In this document: positions 1 through 6,650 of the stretch, piece after piece
How positions within the stretch are numbered: position 1 is the first letter of the stretch
Layout: each line of letters starts with the position of its first letter
Assembly (NCBI GenBank): GCA_018377375.1
Contig: JAGZZN010000077.1
Span: 1-6,906 of the forward strand
From: Streptococcus parasanguinis
GTDB lineage: Bacteria > Bacillota > Bacilli > Lactobacillales > Streptococcaceae
DNA length: 6,906 nucleotides
Direction: 5' to 3'
Position numbers and translations under genes: made by a program
The notes under the pieces: generated by a model
The model's database searches: none
What the model was told of the DNA's origin: nothing
What the model saw: only the letters and a program-made list of their open reading frames with translations

Positions 1-1371
1 ACGGAAACCATCCACTCCAAATTCTTCTGCCCAATAGGTCAAAGAATCAATCATATACTTACGGTACATTTCCTTTTCACTGGCTGTTTCATTTCCACAT
101 CCTGACCCGTCTTGGAAAGACCCATTGTCATGCATACGGTAGTAATAGGCCGGCACAGACAGTTGGAAGGGAGAGCTGTAAGAAGAGTAAGTATGGTTAT
201 AAACCACATCCATGATGACCCCAATGCCTGCCTCATGGTAGGCCTGAATCATCTTCTTAAGCTCTAAAATTGGTGCCACGGGATTCTTTTGATCAGCAGC
301 AAATTGACGATCTGGGACATTATAATTCTCAGGATCATACCCCCAGTTATAGAGAAGCTTCCCATCTTTATCGTAGGTTTTATGGTGATCAAAGACCGGT
401 TGCAACTGGACATAATTGTAACCCATGCGTTTGAGGTAATCAAAACCAGTCACATCTCCTTGGGCATTTTTAGTCCCTTTCTGACAGGCACCCAGGTATG
501 TCCCTCTATAGGACTTCTTAACACCAGACGTCTCTGAGATTGAGAAATCACGGAGGTGCATTTCACAGATAACGGATGAGCAAGCATTTTCATTACGCCA
601 GCTCGCTTTTTGCTTCGTAACCTTTTCATACCCTCTTGGTACAAGTCGCTTAGGATCGACCACTAAACTTTTTTTATTATCTAAGCTAAGGGCGATGCTA
701 TAAGGGTCTCTCGTATCCTGATAGAAGCTTTCCTCATGATAAACACGAAACTGGTAGGCTACCCCATCCAAATCCTTTTTGACAGTGGTACTCCAAACAC
801 CGTGAGTATTCATCTCATGACGATCCTTATTGACACTGGTTCCTCGGCTCATCTTAATGACCTTAGGATTTTTACTGCCCTTTTTAAAAAGTAAGAGCTG
901 CACACGACGAGCTAGTGGTGACCAAAGGCGAAACTCTGTAGCCCCTTTTTCATACTTATGCCCTAACCAACCTTGAAAACCCCACTTTTGATCAAATTCC
1001 TGTCTACGAAGAGCCATATCAAAGGCATGCTGGTCGCGACCTTCAAAACTATGGCTAGTCAAGGCTGCCTGTTTAGAATAATAAACCGTTGGATCACCTT
1101 CAACTATCCAAATAGCATTGGGAGCATCCCCTAGGAAGCGTCGGACACGATAATCATGTGTTTGCCTCGACCAGTCTTCCGTTTTGACCAAAAGATTGAC
1201 AGAATCAATAAAACGATTGGAGGGAGAAGTAACCTGACCAACAAGGCCAAAATCATCCTCACGTGAAAAATGGGCCTCTTCGCCCCAATAACCATCTAGC
1301 CACTTCCACATACTATATCGGGAATAGTCGCCATGCATACTATGAAAATGAACGGTTAATAAATTGTCCAT
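1..1371 (-). CDS. pulA: Type I pullulanase, intracellular (3' end beyond window)
   Basis: Debranching enzyme that hydrolyses alpha-1,6 links in pullulan, glycogen and limit dextrins. I translated 457 uninterrupted codons from ATG 1371; the gene leaves the window at base 1. Residues about 4-105 resemble a CBM41 (PUD) starch-binding domain, beginning LTVHFHSMHGDYSRY. Residues about 138-235 resemble a CBM48-type beta-sandwich (EFRLWSP). The GH13 barrel then starts with EMHLRDFS (H272), the type I pullulanase signature YNWGYDP (341-347) and GH13 region I DVVYNH (388-393). The last visible residues are GVDGFR (452-457), so the catalytic Asp expected two residues later lies outside. The start is fixed by AAGGAG 7 nt upstream. 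No signal peptide is visible, suggesting a cytoplasmic enzyme, unlike the large surface pullulanases of streptococci; the unseen C-terminus could still alter this. In other streptococci such a gene often precedes glgBCDA; whether it does here is not visible. Confidence 0.93.
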   Translation of the reverse strand, partial: MDNLLTVHFHSMHGDYSRYSMWKWLDGYWGEEAHFSREDDFGLVGQVTSPSNRFIDSVNLLVKTEDWSRQTHDYRVRRFLGDAPNAIWIVEGDPTVYYSKQAALTSHSFEGRDQHAFDMALRRQEFDQKWGFQGWLGHKYEKGATEFRLWSPLARRVQLLLFKKGSKNPKVIKMSRGTSVNKDRHEMNTHGVWSTTVKKDLDGVAYQFRVYHEESFYQDTRDPYSIALSLDNKKSLVVDPKRLVPRGYEKVTKQKASWRNENACSSVICEMHLRDFSISETSGVKKSYRGTYLGACQKGTKNAQGDVTGFDYLKRMGYNYVQLQPVFDHHKTYDKDGKLLYNWGYDPENYNVPDRQFAADQKNPVAPILELKKMIQAYHEAGIGVIMDVVYNHTYSSYSSPFQLSVPAYYYRMHDNGSFQDGSGCGNETASEKEMYRKYMIDSLTYWAEEFGVDGFR

Positions 1372-1378
1372 TTTTTAA

Positions 1379-1384
1379 CTCCTT
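1379..1384 (-). promoter_or_regulatory. Ribosome binding site of pulA
   Basis: AAGGAG on the minus strand, 7 nt before ATG 1371. It decides the pullulanase start. Confidence 0.85.
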
Positions 1385-1410
1385 AGTTTTTATTACTCAC
1401 TTTTTCTCCT

Positions 1411-1439
1411 ATTATAGCAGAAAAAGTTCGTTTTGTAAG
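1411..1439 (-). promoter_or_regulatory. pulA promoter (sigma-70/SigA type)
   Basis: The -10 is a perfect TATAAT (1411-1416) preceded by TGC, making an extended -10. At exactly 17 bp lies CTTACA (1434-1439), a 4/6 match to the -35. The expected start near 1404 would give a leader of about 33 nt with the AAGGAG site. AT-rich DNA with A/T runs lies upstream (about 1448-1490). Confidence 0.75.
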
Positions 1440-1447
1440 CGTTCTTA
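1434..1447. promoter_or_regulatory. Candidate cre site (CcpA operator) over the pulA -35
   Basis: TGTAAGCGTTCTTA on the plus strand matches 13 of 14 positions of the cre consensus TGWAANCGNTNWCA; the only mismatch is T for C at position 13. It covers the whole -35 of pulA, where bound CcpA would block RNA polymerase. This fits known carbon catabolite repression of alpha-glucan genes in Firmicutes. A MalR-type LacI-family regulator could bind a similar dyad. Binding is inferred. Confidence 0.65.
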
Positions 1448-1483
1448 TGGAATATTTTGCAATTTTTTGGTCTATTTTGAACA

Positions 1484-1531
1484 TAAAAAAAGAATGAGAA
1501 AACAAATGGCAAAATACTCATTTTTCTCATT
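1484..1531 (-). terminator. Terminator downstream of ftsK
   Basis: A 10-bp A/T-rich stem (AATGAGAAAA at 1493-1502 with its complement at 1522-1531) has a 19-nt loop and is followed in the minus direction by seven Ts (1484-1490). The stem is weak in GC and the loop large, but position and T-run fit a Rho-independent terminator about 55 nt after the ftsK stop. Confidence 0.6.
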
Positions 1532-1586
1532 TCTTTTGTCTGTTCTAATTCCTTTCAAAACCAGTCTTATGACTCTTTTCAGTTCA

Positions 1587-4001
1587 TTATTCTTGAGTCA
1601 TCAAAACCTTACGGGGTTTGGTGCCTTCAGCCGGTCCGATAACACCGGCTTCTTCCAATTCTTCCATTAAACGAGTGGCACGGTTGAAACCAACTGACAG
1701 ACGTCGCTGAATCATGGAAGCACTGGCTTTTTGTGTTTCAAGGACCAAAGCCTTAGCTTCTTCAAAGAGAGGGTCTCCTTCTGAGCTACCACCATTGGCA
1801 GACGAACCTCCACCAAAATCATTCTCAGAAACTTCACCAGGGTCAAAGCTCTCATCGTAGTCAGCAGAAGCCTGATCCTTTATAAAGGTCACAATACGTT
1901 CCACGTCATCATCAGAAATGAAGGAACCTTGTAGACGAACAGGGTGGTTCTCATCAATCGGTTTGAAAAGCATATCACCACGTCCGAGTAGCTTTTCTGC
2001 CCCATTTTCATCTAAAATGGTACGACTATCTGTTCCCGAAGACACCGCAAAGGCCACACGAGAAGGCACATTGGCCTTAATCAAACCAGAGATAACATCA
2101 ACCGACGGACGTTGAGTGGCGAGAATCATGTGAATTCCCGCAGCACGCGCTTTTTGTCCCAAACGAATGATAGCATCTTCCACTTCCTTACTGGCTACCA
2201 TCATCAAGTCAGCCAGCTCATCAACGATAACCACAATTAAAGGTAGGGGAATCTGTTTTTCTTGGGATTGGGCATTCCAATCTTCAACCTTGGCATTGTA
2301 GCCAGCAATGTTACGTACGCCAAACTTACTAAAGAGTTCGTAACGGTTTTCCATCTCATCTACCACTTTTTGAAGAGCCTTGGCGGCCTTACGTGGGTTG
2401 GTCACCACAGGGATAAGGAGATGAGGAATATCATTATAAACAGAGAGCTCAACCATCTTAGGATCAACCATGAGGAACTTAACCTGGTCAGGACGAGCCT
2501 TCATAAGAATACTAGAGATGATTCCGTTAACCGCAACCGATTTACCAGAACCTGTTGACCCAGCCACCAGCAAGTGAGGCATCCGTCCCAAATCAAAGCT
2601 ACGAGCCGAGCCATCAACTGCCTTACCGAGAGGAACTTCCAAGAGCTTATTAGGATCCGTCTTGGACTGTTCCCAAAGTTCACGGAAAGAAACCGTCGCA
2701 ATCTCAGAGTTAGGCACTTCGATCCCAACTAAAGACTTTCCAGGAATAGGGGCCTCAATACGGACATCTTTCGCAGCTAGAGCCAGAGCCAAGTCATCAG
2801 CTAGATTTGAAATGCGATTAACACGAACCCCAACAGCAGGCTTGACCTCGTACTTGGTCACTGATGGTCCAATTTCGGCTCGCTCAACCTTGACGTCAAT
2901 ATTGAAACTCTTGAAAGTATCTTCTAAGATTCTAATATTCTTACGAACGATGTTTTTCTCTTTAGATTGACTCTTAGGCTTATCAGGTGCAAAGAGATCT
3001 ATCTGAGGTAATTTATACTGTAAGAGCTCCTTCGGTGTGAAATCAACCTCGACAGGTGCATCATCTCCCTCAACAACCATAGATGGCGGAAACTCCTCGG
3101 TTGGCACATCCTCTGGATAAGGTGCATAATCTTCTTGAAAATCCTCATAATCCTCTGGAGGGAGATTATCATAGTAGTCCTCAGAGGCATAATCATTGAT
3201 TTCAGGTTCAGGTGCAAAAATCTCAGTTTCTTGTGGTAACTCCTCTGCGGCATCATCTAAGATTTCTCCCGTCTCCTCGTCAACAGTTAAATCAGCCAGA
3301 CGCTCGGCTTCGGCACGTTCTTCCGCCTCACGTTCTTTCTGAGCCTGACGTTCTGCCTTCTTTTCCTGACGTTGAGCAGTCCGTTCCAAACGCTTCTCAG
3401 CCCCTTTCTGCCAAGCTTCCTTAGTATACTCCATGATATCCAAGACATCCCAAGGGCTAAGAATGAAGGCACCCAAGAGAATGATCAATACGCCAATCAT
3501 GAAGCTACCGATATTTGAAAAGAGGAAGGAAAACGGTTGGTATAGGAGAGCCCCTAACATACCACCACCCGCAAAACGAGCTACTTGCACACTGACCAGT
3601 TCCCCAAAAAGCAAGTCCTTGGTACCAGGGAAAATATCCAGACCACTCATGCGTTCTAGACTAAAGAGATAGGCGTGAAACTCCAACAAGAGACCCGCGA
3701 AGATCATCCAAAATCCTGTTACGTAGTTACTATGTTTACGTAACCATTTAAAGCCAAAGAGATAAACATAGATAGCAAAAATTAAAGGATAAGCCATACT
3801 CCCCACAAATACTCGAAAGAGATTATAGAGGGTAACCCCAAAGAAACCCAATCGAAAGACTGGGAAAATTAAAACAAAGGCAAAAAAGAAGGTCCATAGC
3901 ATTCGCTTAATCGCCTTCTGTCTGTCTAATTCTGCTTTTGTAAGCCGCTTCTTACTGTTCTTAGAAGCAGTCCCTTTTTTCGTTTTTTTCGTTGTAGCCA
4001 T
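1587..4001 (-). CDS. ftsK: DNA translocase FtsK/SpoIIIE family
   Basis: Membrane-anchored hexameric ATPase that pumps chromosomal DNA through the division septum and helps resolve dimers. The product is 804 aa from ATG 4001, in the usual range for streptococcal FtsK. Residues 1-33 are basic; about 34-183 hold four or five membrane segments; about 196-235 are a charged Lys/Glu/Arg/Ala stretch, probably helical; about 240-320 are an acidic Asp/Glu/Pro/Tyr linker. The motor follows, with Walker A GSTGSGKS (481-488), Walker B LIVVIVDE (588-595) and the FtsK-typical ATQRPSVDVI (628-637). A C-terminal gamma winged helix (about 743-804) contains RRLSVGFNRATRLM, the part that reads orientation signals on DNA. 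The open frame extends in frame up to a TTG at 4112, but that stretch runs through a terminator and encodes a Lys/Arg-rich string, so I reject it. Flanked by terminators, the gene appears monocistronic. No Shine-Dalgarno is seen. Confidence 0.95.
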   Translation of the reverse strand: MATTKKTKKGTASKNSKKRLTKAELDRQKAIKRMLWTFFFAFVLIFPVFRLGFFGVTLYNLFRVFVGSMAYPLIFAIYVYLFGFKWLRKHSNYVTGFWMIFAGLLLEFHAYLFSLERMSGLDIFPGTKDLLFGELVSVQVARFAGGGMLGALLYQPFSFLFSNIGSFMIGVLIILLGAFILSPWDVLDIMEYTKEAWQKGAEKRLERTAQRQEKKAERQAQKEREAEERAEAERLADLTVDEETGEILDDAAEELPQETEIFAPEPEINDYASEDYYDNLPPEDYEDFQEDYAPYPEDVPTEEFPPSMVVEGDDAPVEVDFTPKELLQYKLPQIDLFAPDKPKSQSKEKNIVRKNIRILEDTFKSFNIDVKVERAEIGPSVTKYEVKPAVGVRVNRISNLADDLALALAAKDVRIEAPIPGKSLVGIEVPNSEIATVSFRELWEQSKTDPNKLLEVPLGKAVDGSARSFDLGRMPHLLVAGSTGSGKSVAVNGIISSILMKARPDQVKFLMVDPKMVELSVYNDIPHLLIPVVTNPRKAAKALQKVVDEMENRYELFSKFGVRNIAGYNAKVEDWNAQSQEKQIPLPLIVVIVDELADLMMVASKEVEDAIIRLGQKARAAGIHMILATQRPSVDVISGLIKANVPSRVAFAVSSGTDSRTILDENGAEKLLGRGDMLFKPIDENHPVRLQGSFISDDDVERIVTFIKDQASADYDESFDPGEVSENDFGGGSSANGGSSEGDPLFEEAKALVLETQKASASMIQRRLSVGFNRATRLMEELEEAGVIGPAEGTKPRKVLMTQE

Positions 4002-4002
4002 A

Positions 4003-4016
4003 GGTGTATTATACCA
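4003..4016 (-). promoter_or_regulatory. ftsK extended -10 promoter, probably giving a leaderless mRNA
   Basis: TATAAT (4008-4013) is preceded by TGG (4014-4016), an extended -10 of the TGn type. Only six bases separate it from ATG 4001, so the predicted transcription start coincides with the A of the start codon. The -35 region is merely T-rich, which extended -10 promoters tolerate. No AGGAG-like sequence lies before the ATG. Confidence 0.6.
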
Positions 4017-4030
4017 CGTTTTTAGACATG

Positions 4031-4055
4031 AAAAAAGAGAGATAGGTCTCTCCTT
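4031..4055 (-). terminator. Terminator of the rimM-trmD-reductase unit
   Basis: In the minus direction, AAGGAGAGA (4047-4055) pairs with TCTCTCTTT (4034-4042) around a four-base loop: nine pairs including one G-U. The 3' arm runs into a T-stretch ending at 4031. It begins about 46 nt after the reductase stop. A smaller AAGAC/GTCTT hairpin lies just upstream (about 4062-4074). Confidence 0.8.
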
Positions 4056-4101
4056 AGATTGAAGACAAAGTCTTTTTTTTGAGACTTTCCTTCTTTTGAC
4101 A

Positions 4102-5100
4102 TTATTCTTCAATTAATGATGTTGAGTGAACCGGACGATTCTTACCGTCTGGATCAATATATTGGATAGCTTGGTTGATAGCGATAGGAGCTTCACCCAT
4201 TCCCACAGCAATCAAATCAATCTTACCCTCATATTCTGCCGCATCACCGATAGCATAAACACCTTCTTGTGAGGTTTCAAACTGCGCATTAACAGTAACG
4301 CTAGAGCGTTTGTAATCAACATTCCAGTTACGAAGGTTTTTATTGTTGGTTGAGAAACCAAAGCTAACAATAAGGGCATCAAGTGGCAATTCCACAACCT
4401 CATCTGACTTAACTTTTTGAACGGTCAAACTTTGGGCAAGACCATTTTCACCCTTAATTTCAAGTGGCACATAAGGCGTCATCACATTAACTGACGATTG
4501 ATGAAGAAGCTCTACACTATGCTCATGGGCACGAAAGGCATCACGACGGTGAATCAAAGTCACGCTCTCAGCAATCCCATCCAAGTGATTAGCCCAGTCA
4601 ACAGCTGAATCTCCACCACCAGCAATCACAACCTTCTTGCCGGCAAATTGGTCAAGGCTATGCACATTATAGAACAAGTTATTGTCCGCATAATCTTCTT
4701 CATTGTCCACACCCAAAGGACGGGGAGCGAAGGCACCATTCCCACAAGCAATGACGATAGCCTTAGACAAGTGTTGGCCCTTACTAGTAGCAATTGTGAA
4801 GATGCCTTCTTTCTTTTCAAAGGTTTGCACTTCTTCTTTCAAATGAATGCTGATACGATCTTCAAAACGCTTAAGTTGAGTCAAGAGATTTTCTGTCAAT
4901 TCCGCACCTGTCGTTTGCGGAAAGGCTGGAATATCGTAGATTTTCTTCTCTGGATAGAGAACGGCAGGTTGTCCACCAAGCTCTGACAGACTCTCAATAA
5001 TATTAACAGTCATACCACGTAGACCGGCGTAAAAGGCAGCCCAAAGTCCTACTGGCCCACCACCGATAATGGTAATATCGTAAATCTTTTCTTCTGACAT
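4102..5100 (-). CDS. Ferredoxin/flavodoxin--NADP+ reductase, thioredoxin-reductase-like (FNR type 2)
   Basis: FAD enzyme expected to move electrons between NADPH and ferredoxin or flavodoxin in the cytoplasm. The protein is 332 aa, normal for this family. It has an N-terminal FAD-binding GGGPVG (13-18), an NADPH-binding GGGDSA (161-166), HRRDAFR (184-190), whose arginines fit binding of the NADPH 2'-phosphate, and the C-terminal flavin motif GDAAEYEGK (285-293). The thioredoxin reductase CxxC redox pair is absent: the corresponding stretch reads ACGNGAFAP, with a single Cys. This separates it from true TrxB and points to the YumC-like ferredoxin-NADP reductases. The start is supported by GAAGGA 7 nt upstream (5108-5113), inside the end of trmD. 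Only 1 nt separates it from the trmD stop, so the two are very likely cotranscribed. The physiological partner cannot be told from sequence. Confidence 0.92.
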   Translation of the reverse strand: MSEEKIYDITIIGGGPVGLWAAFYAGLRGMTVNIIESLSELGGQPAVLYPEKKIYDIPAFPQTTGAELTENLLTQLKRFEDRISIHLKEEVQTFEKKEGIFTIATSKGQHLSKAIVIACGNGAFAPRPLGVDNEEDYADNNLFYNVHSLDQFAGKKVVIAGGGDSAVDWANHLDGIAESVTLIHRRDAFRAHEHSVELLHQSSVNVMTPYVPLEIKGENGLAQSLTVQKVKSDEVVELPLDALIVSFGFSTNNKNLRNWNVDYKRSSVTVNAQFETSQEGVYAIGDAAEYEGKIDLIAVGMGEAPIAINQAIQYIDPDGKNRPVHSTSLIEE

Positions 5101-5101
5101 T

Positions 5102-5821
5102 TTATTTTCCTTCTGCTTTTATCTCTTCTAAAATCTGACGTTCTTCATCCGTAAAGTCATAGTTTTCCAAGAGGTCTGGTCGACGCTCCCAAGTCTTACG
5201 CAAACTCTGTTCCATACGCCAACGTCGAATATTGACGTGGTGCCCTGACAAGAGAACATCTGGCACCTTCATGCCACGAAACTCAGCTGGGCGCGTGTAC
5301 TGTGGAAATTCCAAAAGCCCTGATGAGAAACTATCATCCTTATGACTAGCTTCCTTACCTAAAACTTCAGGAATCAAGCGGACAGTCGCATCTACAATAG
5401 TCATTGCAGCCAACTCTCCCCCAGTTAAGACAAAATCTCCCAAGGAAATCTCATCTGTCACTAAGGTTTTGATGCGCTCATCATAGCCCTCATAGTGACC
5501 ACAGATAAAGACCAATTCCTCTTCTTGCGCCAATTCTTCTGCATAGGCCTGATCAAAGGTACGACCCGCAGGATCTAAGAGAATAACGCGAGGTTTTGTG
5601 ACGTCTAACTTGTCAAAGGTATCAAAAATTGGCTGGGCACGTAGCAACATACCTTGACCGCCACCGTAAGGTTCATCATCTACGTGACGAGCCTTCTCCG
5701 CATTTTCACGAAAATTGTGATAGTTGATTTCTAGAAGGCCCTTATCCTTTGCCTTACCAACAATGGAATGCTCTAAGGGAGCAAACATATCTGGAAATAG
5801 GGTCAAGATATCAATCTTCAT
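5102..5821 (-). CDS. trmD: tRNA (guanine37-N1)-methyltransferase TrmD
   Basis: Uses S-adenosylmethionine to methylate G37 next to the anticodon of tRNAs reading CNN and some other codons, preventing +1 frameshifting; essential in many bacteria. The 239-aa length is typical. SPOUT/trefoil-knot landmarks are visible: PYGGGQGMLL (51-60), ICGHYEGYDER (106-116), the SAM-binding SLGDFVLTGGE (126-136) and DSFSSGLLEFPQYTRP (163-178). R148 and D163 have the spacing and context of the catalytic Arg154 and Asp169 of E. coli TrmD, an alignment made from memory. The start overlaps the end of rimM by 11 nt and has GGAAGGA (5829-5835) 7 nt upstream, which favours translational coupling. The rimM-trmD pair is widely conserved in bacteria. 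Confidence 0.97.
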   Translation of the reverse strand: MKIDILTLFPDMFAPLEHSIVGKAKDKGLLEINYHNFRENAEKARHVDDEPYGGGQGMLLRAQPIFDTFDKLDVTKPRVILLDPAGRTFDQAYAEELAQEEELVFICGHYEGYDERIKTLVTDEISLGDFVLTGGELAAMTIVDATVRLIPEVLGKEASHKDDSFSSGLLEFPQYTRPAEFRGMKVPDVLLSGHHVNIRRWRMEQSLRKTWERRPDLLENYDFTDEERQILEEIKAEGK

Positions 5822-6329
5822 CGTCTAATCCTTCCATGAGCTCAACCTCAACACGTCCAGCTGCAACATCAACATCGAGAACTACAGGCGGGATGTATGG
5901 CAAGAGCAAATCTTTTTTGCCTTTACGTTTTACTACCCAAACATCATTAGCGCCCGGTTGGAGAATCTCTTTGACCTGACCAATCAAAGTATCACCTTCA
6001 TAAACATCAAGGCCAATGATCTCATGGTAGTAAAATTCACCGTCATCAAGATCTGTTAGATTTTCCTCAGCAATCTTGAGGCTACAACCCTTATACTTCT
6101 CTACATCATTGATATGGTAAAGTCCCTTAAATTTAACGATATCAAAGTTTTTATGTTTACGATGACTCGCAATCTCAACATCCATAATGTAATTATCTTT
6201 GTCATCAAAAAGGGCTAGGACACTCTTCTTCTTAAAACGTTCATCCGCAAAATCTGTTACAGACAAAACACGAAGTTCCCCCTGTAAGCCCTGTGTATTT
6301 ACAATCTTTCCAACGTTATAGTATGTCAT
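5811..6329 (-). CDS. rimM: 16S rRNA processing / 30S maturation factor RimM
   Basis: Binds ribosomal protein uS19 and assists maturation of the 30S head and 16S rRNA processing. The 172-aa length is normal. The N-terminal RimM beta-barrel opens with YYNVGKIVNTQGLQGELRV, and the C-terminal PRC-barrel spans about 96-172, with FYYHEIIGL (99-107), GANDVWVV (126-133) and LLPYIPPVVLDVD (142-154). The start is supported by AAGGA (6336-6340) 6 nt upstream. It is the first gene of the unit and overlaps trmD. The rpsP and KH-protein genes that often precede rimM are not next to it; a tRNA unit with a terminator lies upstream, so rimM needs its own promoter. Confidence 0.97.
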   Translation of the reverse strand: MTYYNVGKIVNTQGLQGELRVLSVTDFADERFKKKSVLALFDDKDNYIMDVEIASHRKHKNFDIVKFKGLYHINDVEKYKGCSLKIAEENLTDLDDGEFYYHEIIGLDVYEGDTLIGQVKEILQPGANDVWVVKRKGKKDLLLPYIPPVVLDVDVAAGRVEVELMEGLDDED

Positions 6330-6373
6330 TGCATTTCCTTATTATCTGTTTACTTATTCAAATAAAACCACGA

Positions 6374-6437
6374 CTCGACCAACTGCTTGGCATCATCTGA
6401 TAACCATCACTAAACAAAGTTATTTCTTCGGGTCGAG
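6374..6437 (-). other. Long-range stem in the rimM leader
   Basis: CTCGACC (6431-6437, minus reading) can pair with GGTCGAG (6374-6380) across 50 nt. Outside this, ACCAC (6461-6465) can pair with GTGGT (6367-6371). The loop can hold a small CCAA/TTGG hairpin. There is no T-run, so it is not a simple terminator. I do not recognise a known riboswitch or ribosomal-protein leader. Confidence 0.35.
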
Positions 6438-6462
6438 GTCTTGTCATTTATGATTTTAAAGT

Positions 6463-6492
6463 GGTATAAAATGTCTGGCCTAGGCCAGTCAA
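6463..6492 (-). promoter_or_regulatory. Candidate promoter of the rimM-trmD-reductase unit
   Basis: TTGACT (6487-6492, 5/6 to the -35) is followed after 18 bp by TATACC (6463-6468, 4/6 to the -10). The start near 6456 would give a leader of about 127 nt. The -10 is poor, so the assignment is tentative; TAAAAT at 6500-6505 is an alternative -10 without a recognisable -35. A promoter is needed here because a strong terminator lies just upstream. Confidence 0.45.
6475..6488. repeat. Perfect 14-bp palindrome in the rimM promoter spacer
   Basis: CTGGCCTAGGCCAG equals its own reverse complement. It is GC-rich in AT-rich surroundings and lies between the candidate -35 (overlapping it by 2 bp) and the -10. 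The position fits an operator for a dimeric regulator; none is known to me for this sequence. Confidence 0.6.
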
Positions 6493-6518
6493 CCCCTCTA
6501 TTTTATCAAAAAGGACAC

Positions 6519-6544
6519 AAAAAAACCAGCTTTCTCTAGCTGGC
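6519..6544 (-). terminator. Terminator of the tRNA-Gln/tRNA-Glu unit
   Basis: The minus strand reads CCAGCT (6538-6543), a six-base loop, AGCTGG (6526-6531), then seven Ts (6519-6525). It follows the tRNA-Glu end by 5 nt. This is a classic Rho-independent terminator. Confidence 0.88.
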
Positions 6545-6549
6545 ACTTA

Positions 6550-6621
6550 TAGTCCGTACGGGATTCGAACCCGTGTTACCGCCGTGAAAAGGCGGTGTCT
6601 TAACCCCTTGACCAACGGACC
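6550..6621 (-). tRNA. tRNA-Glu (anticodon TTC)
   Basis: A 72-nt cloverleaf. The acceptor GGTCCGT pairs with ACGGACT (first pair G-T), discriminator A at 6550. The anticodon stem CCGCC/GGCGG encloses the loop TTTTCAC, with anticodon TTC at 6586-6588. The T arm CGGG TTCGAAT CCCG is intact. CCA is not encoded (TAAG follows), so the end must be added by tRNA nucleotidyltransferase. It is the second tRNA of the unit, 28 nt after tRNA-Gln. Confidence 0.96.
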
Positions 6622-6633
6622 ATAATCTGTGTC

Positions 6634-6649
6634 TCTACCCTCAAGTAGA
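6634..6649. other. Small hairpin in the tRNA spacer
   Basis: TCTAC (6634-6638) and GTAGA (6645-6649) form a 5-bp stem with a six-base loop in the short spacer between the two tRNAs. It may influence RNase processing of the precursor; function is inferred only from position. Confidence 0.3.
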
Positions 6650-6650
6650 A

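Noticed and set aside
1569..1601. 7-bp inverted repeat ATGACTC/GAGTCAT around the ftsK stop as terminator
   Set aside because: It overlaps the last codons, has a 19-nt loop and no T-run after it; the hairpin at 1493-1531 with seven Ts is a better candidate.
1263..1670. Plus-strand open frame of 135 codons
   Set aside because: It lies antisense across the pulA start, the promoter region, the ftsK terminator and the ftsK end; the product looks like low-complexity Phe/Ser translation of AT-rich DNA.
2262..2970. Plus-strand open frames opposite ftsK
   Set aside because: Shadow frames of a strongly conserved gene; no recognisable domains or ribosome sites.
4002..4112. 37-residue N-terminal extension of FtsK from a TTG at 4112
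   Set aside because: It would be translated through the operon terminator and the ftsK -10 box, overlaps the reductase stop, encodes a Lys/Arg-rich string with no family resemblance, and lacks a convincing ribosome site.
4102..5100. Thioredoxin reductase (TrxB)
   Set aside because: The fold motifs match, but the redox-active CxxC is missing, as in FNR type 2 enzymes.
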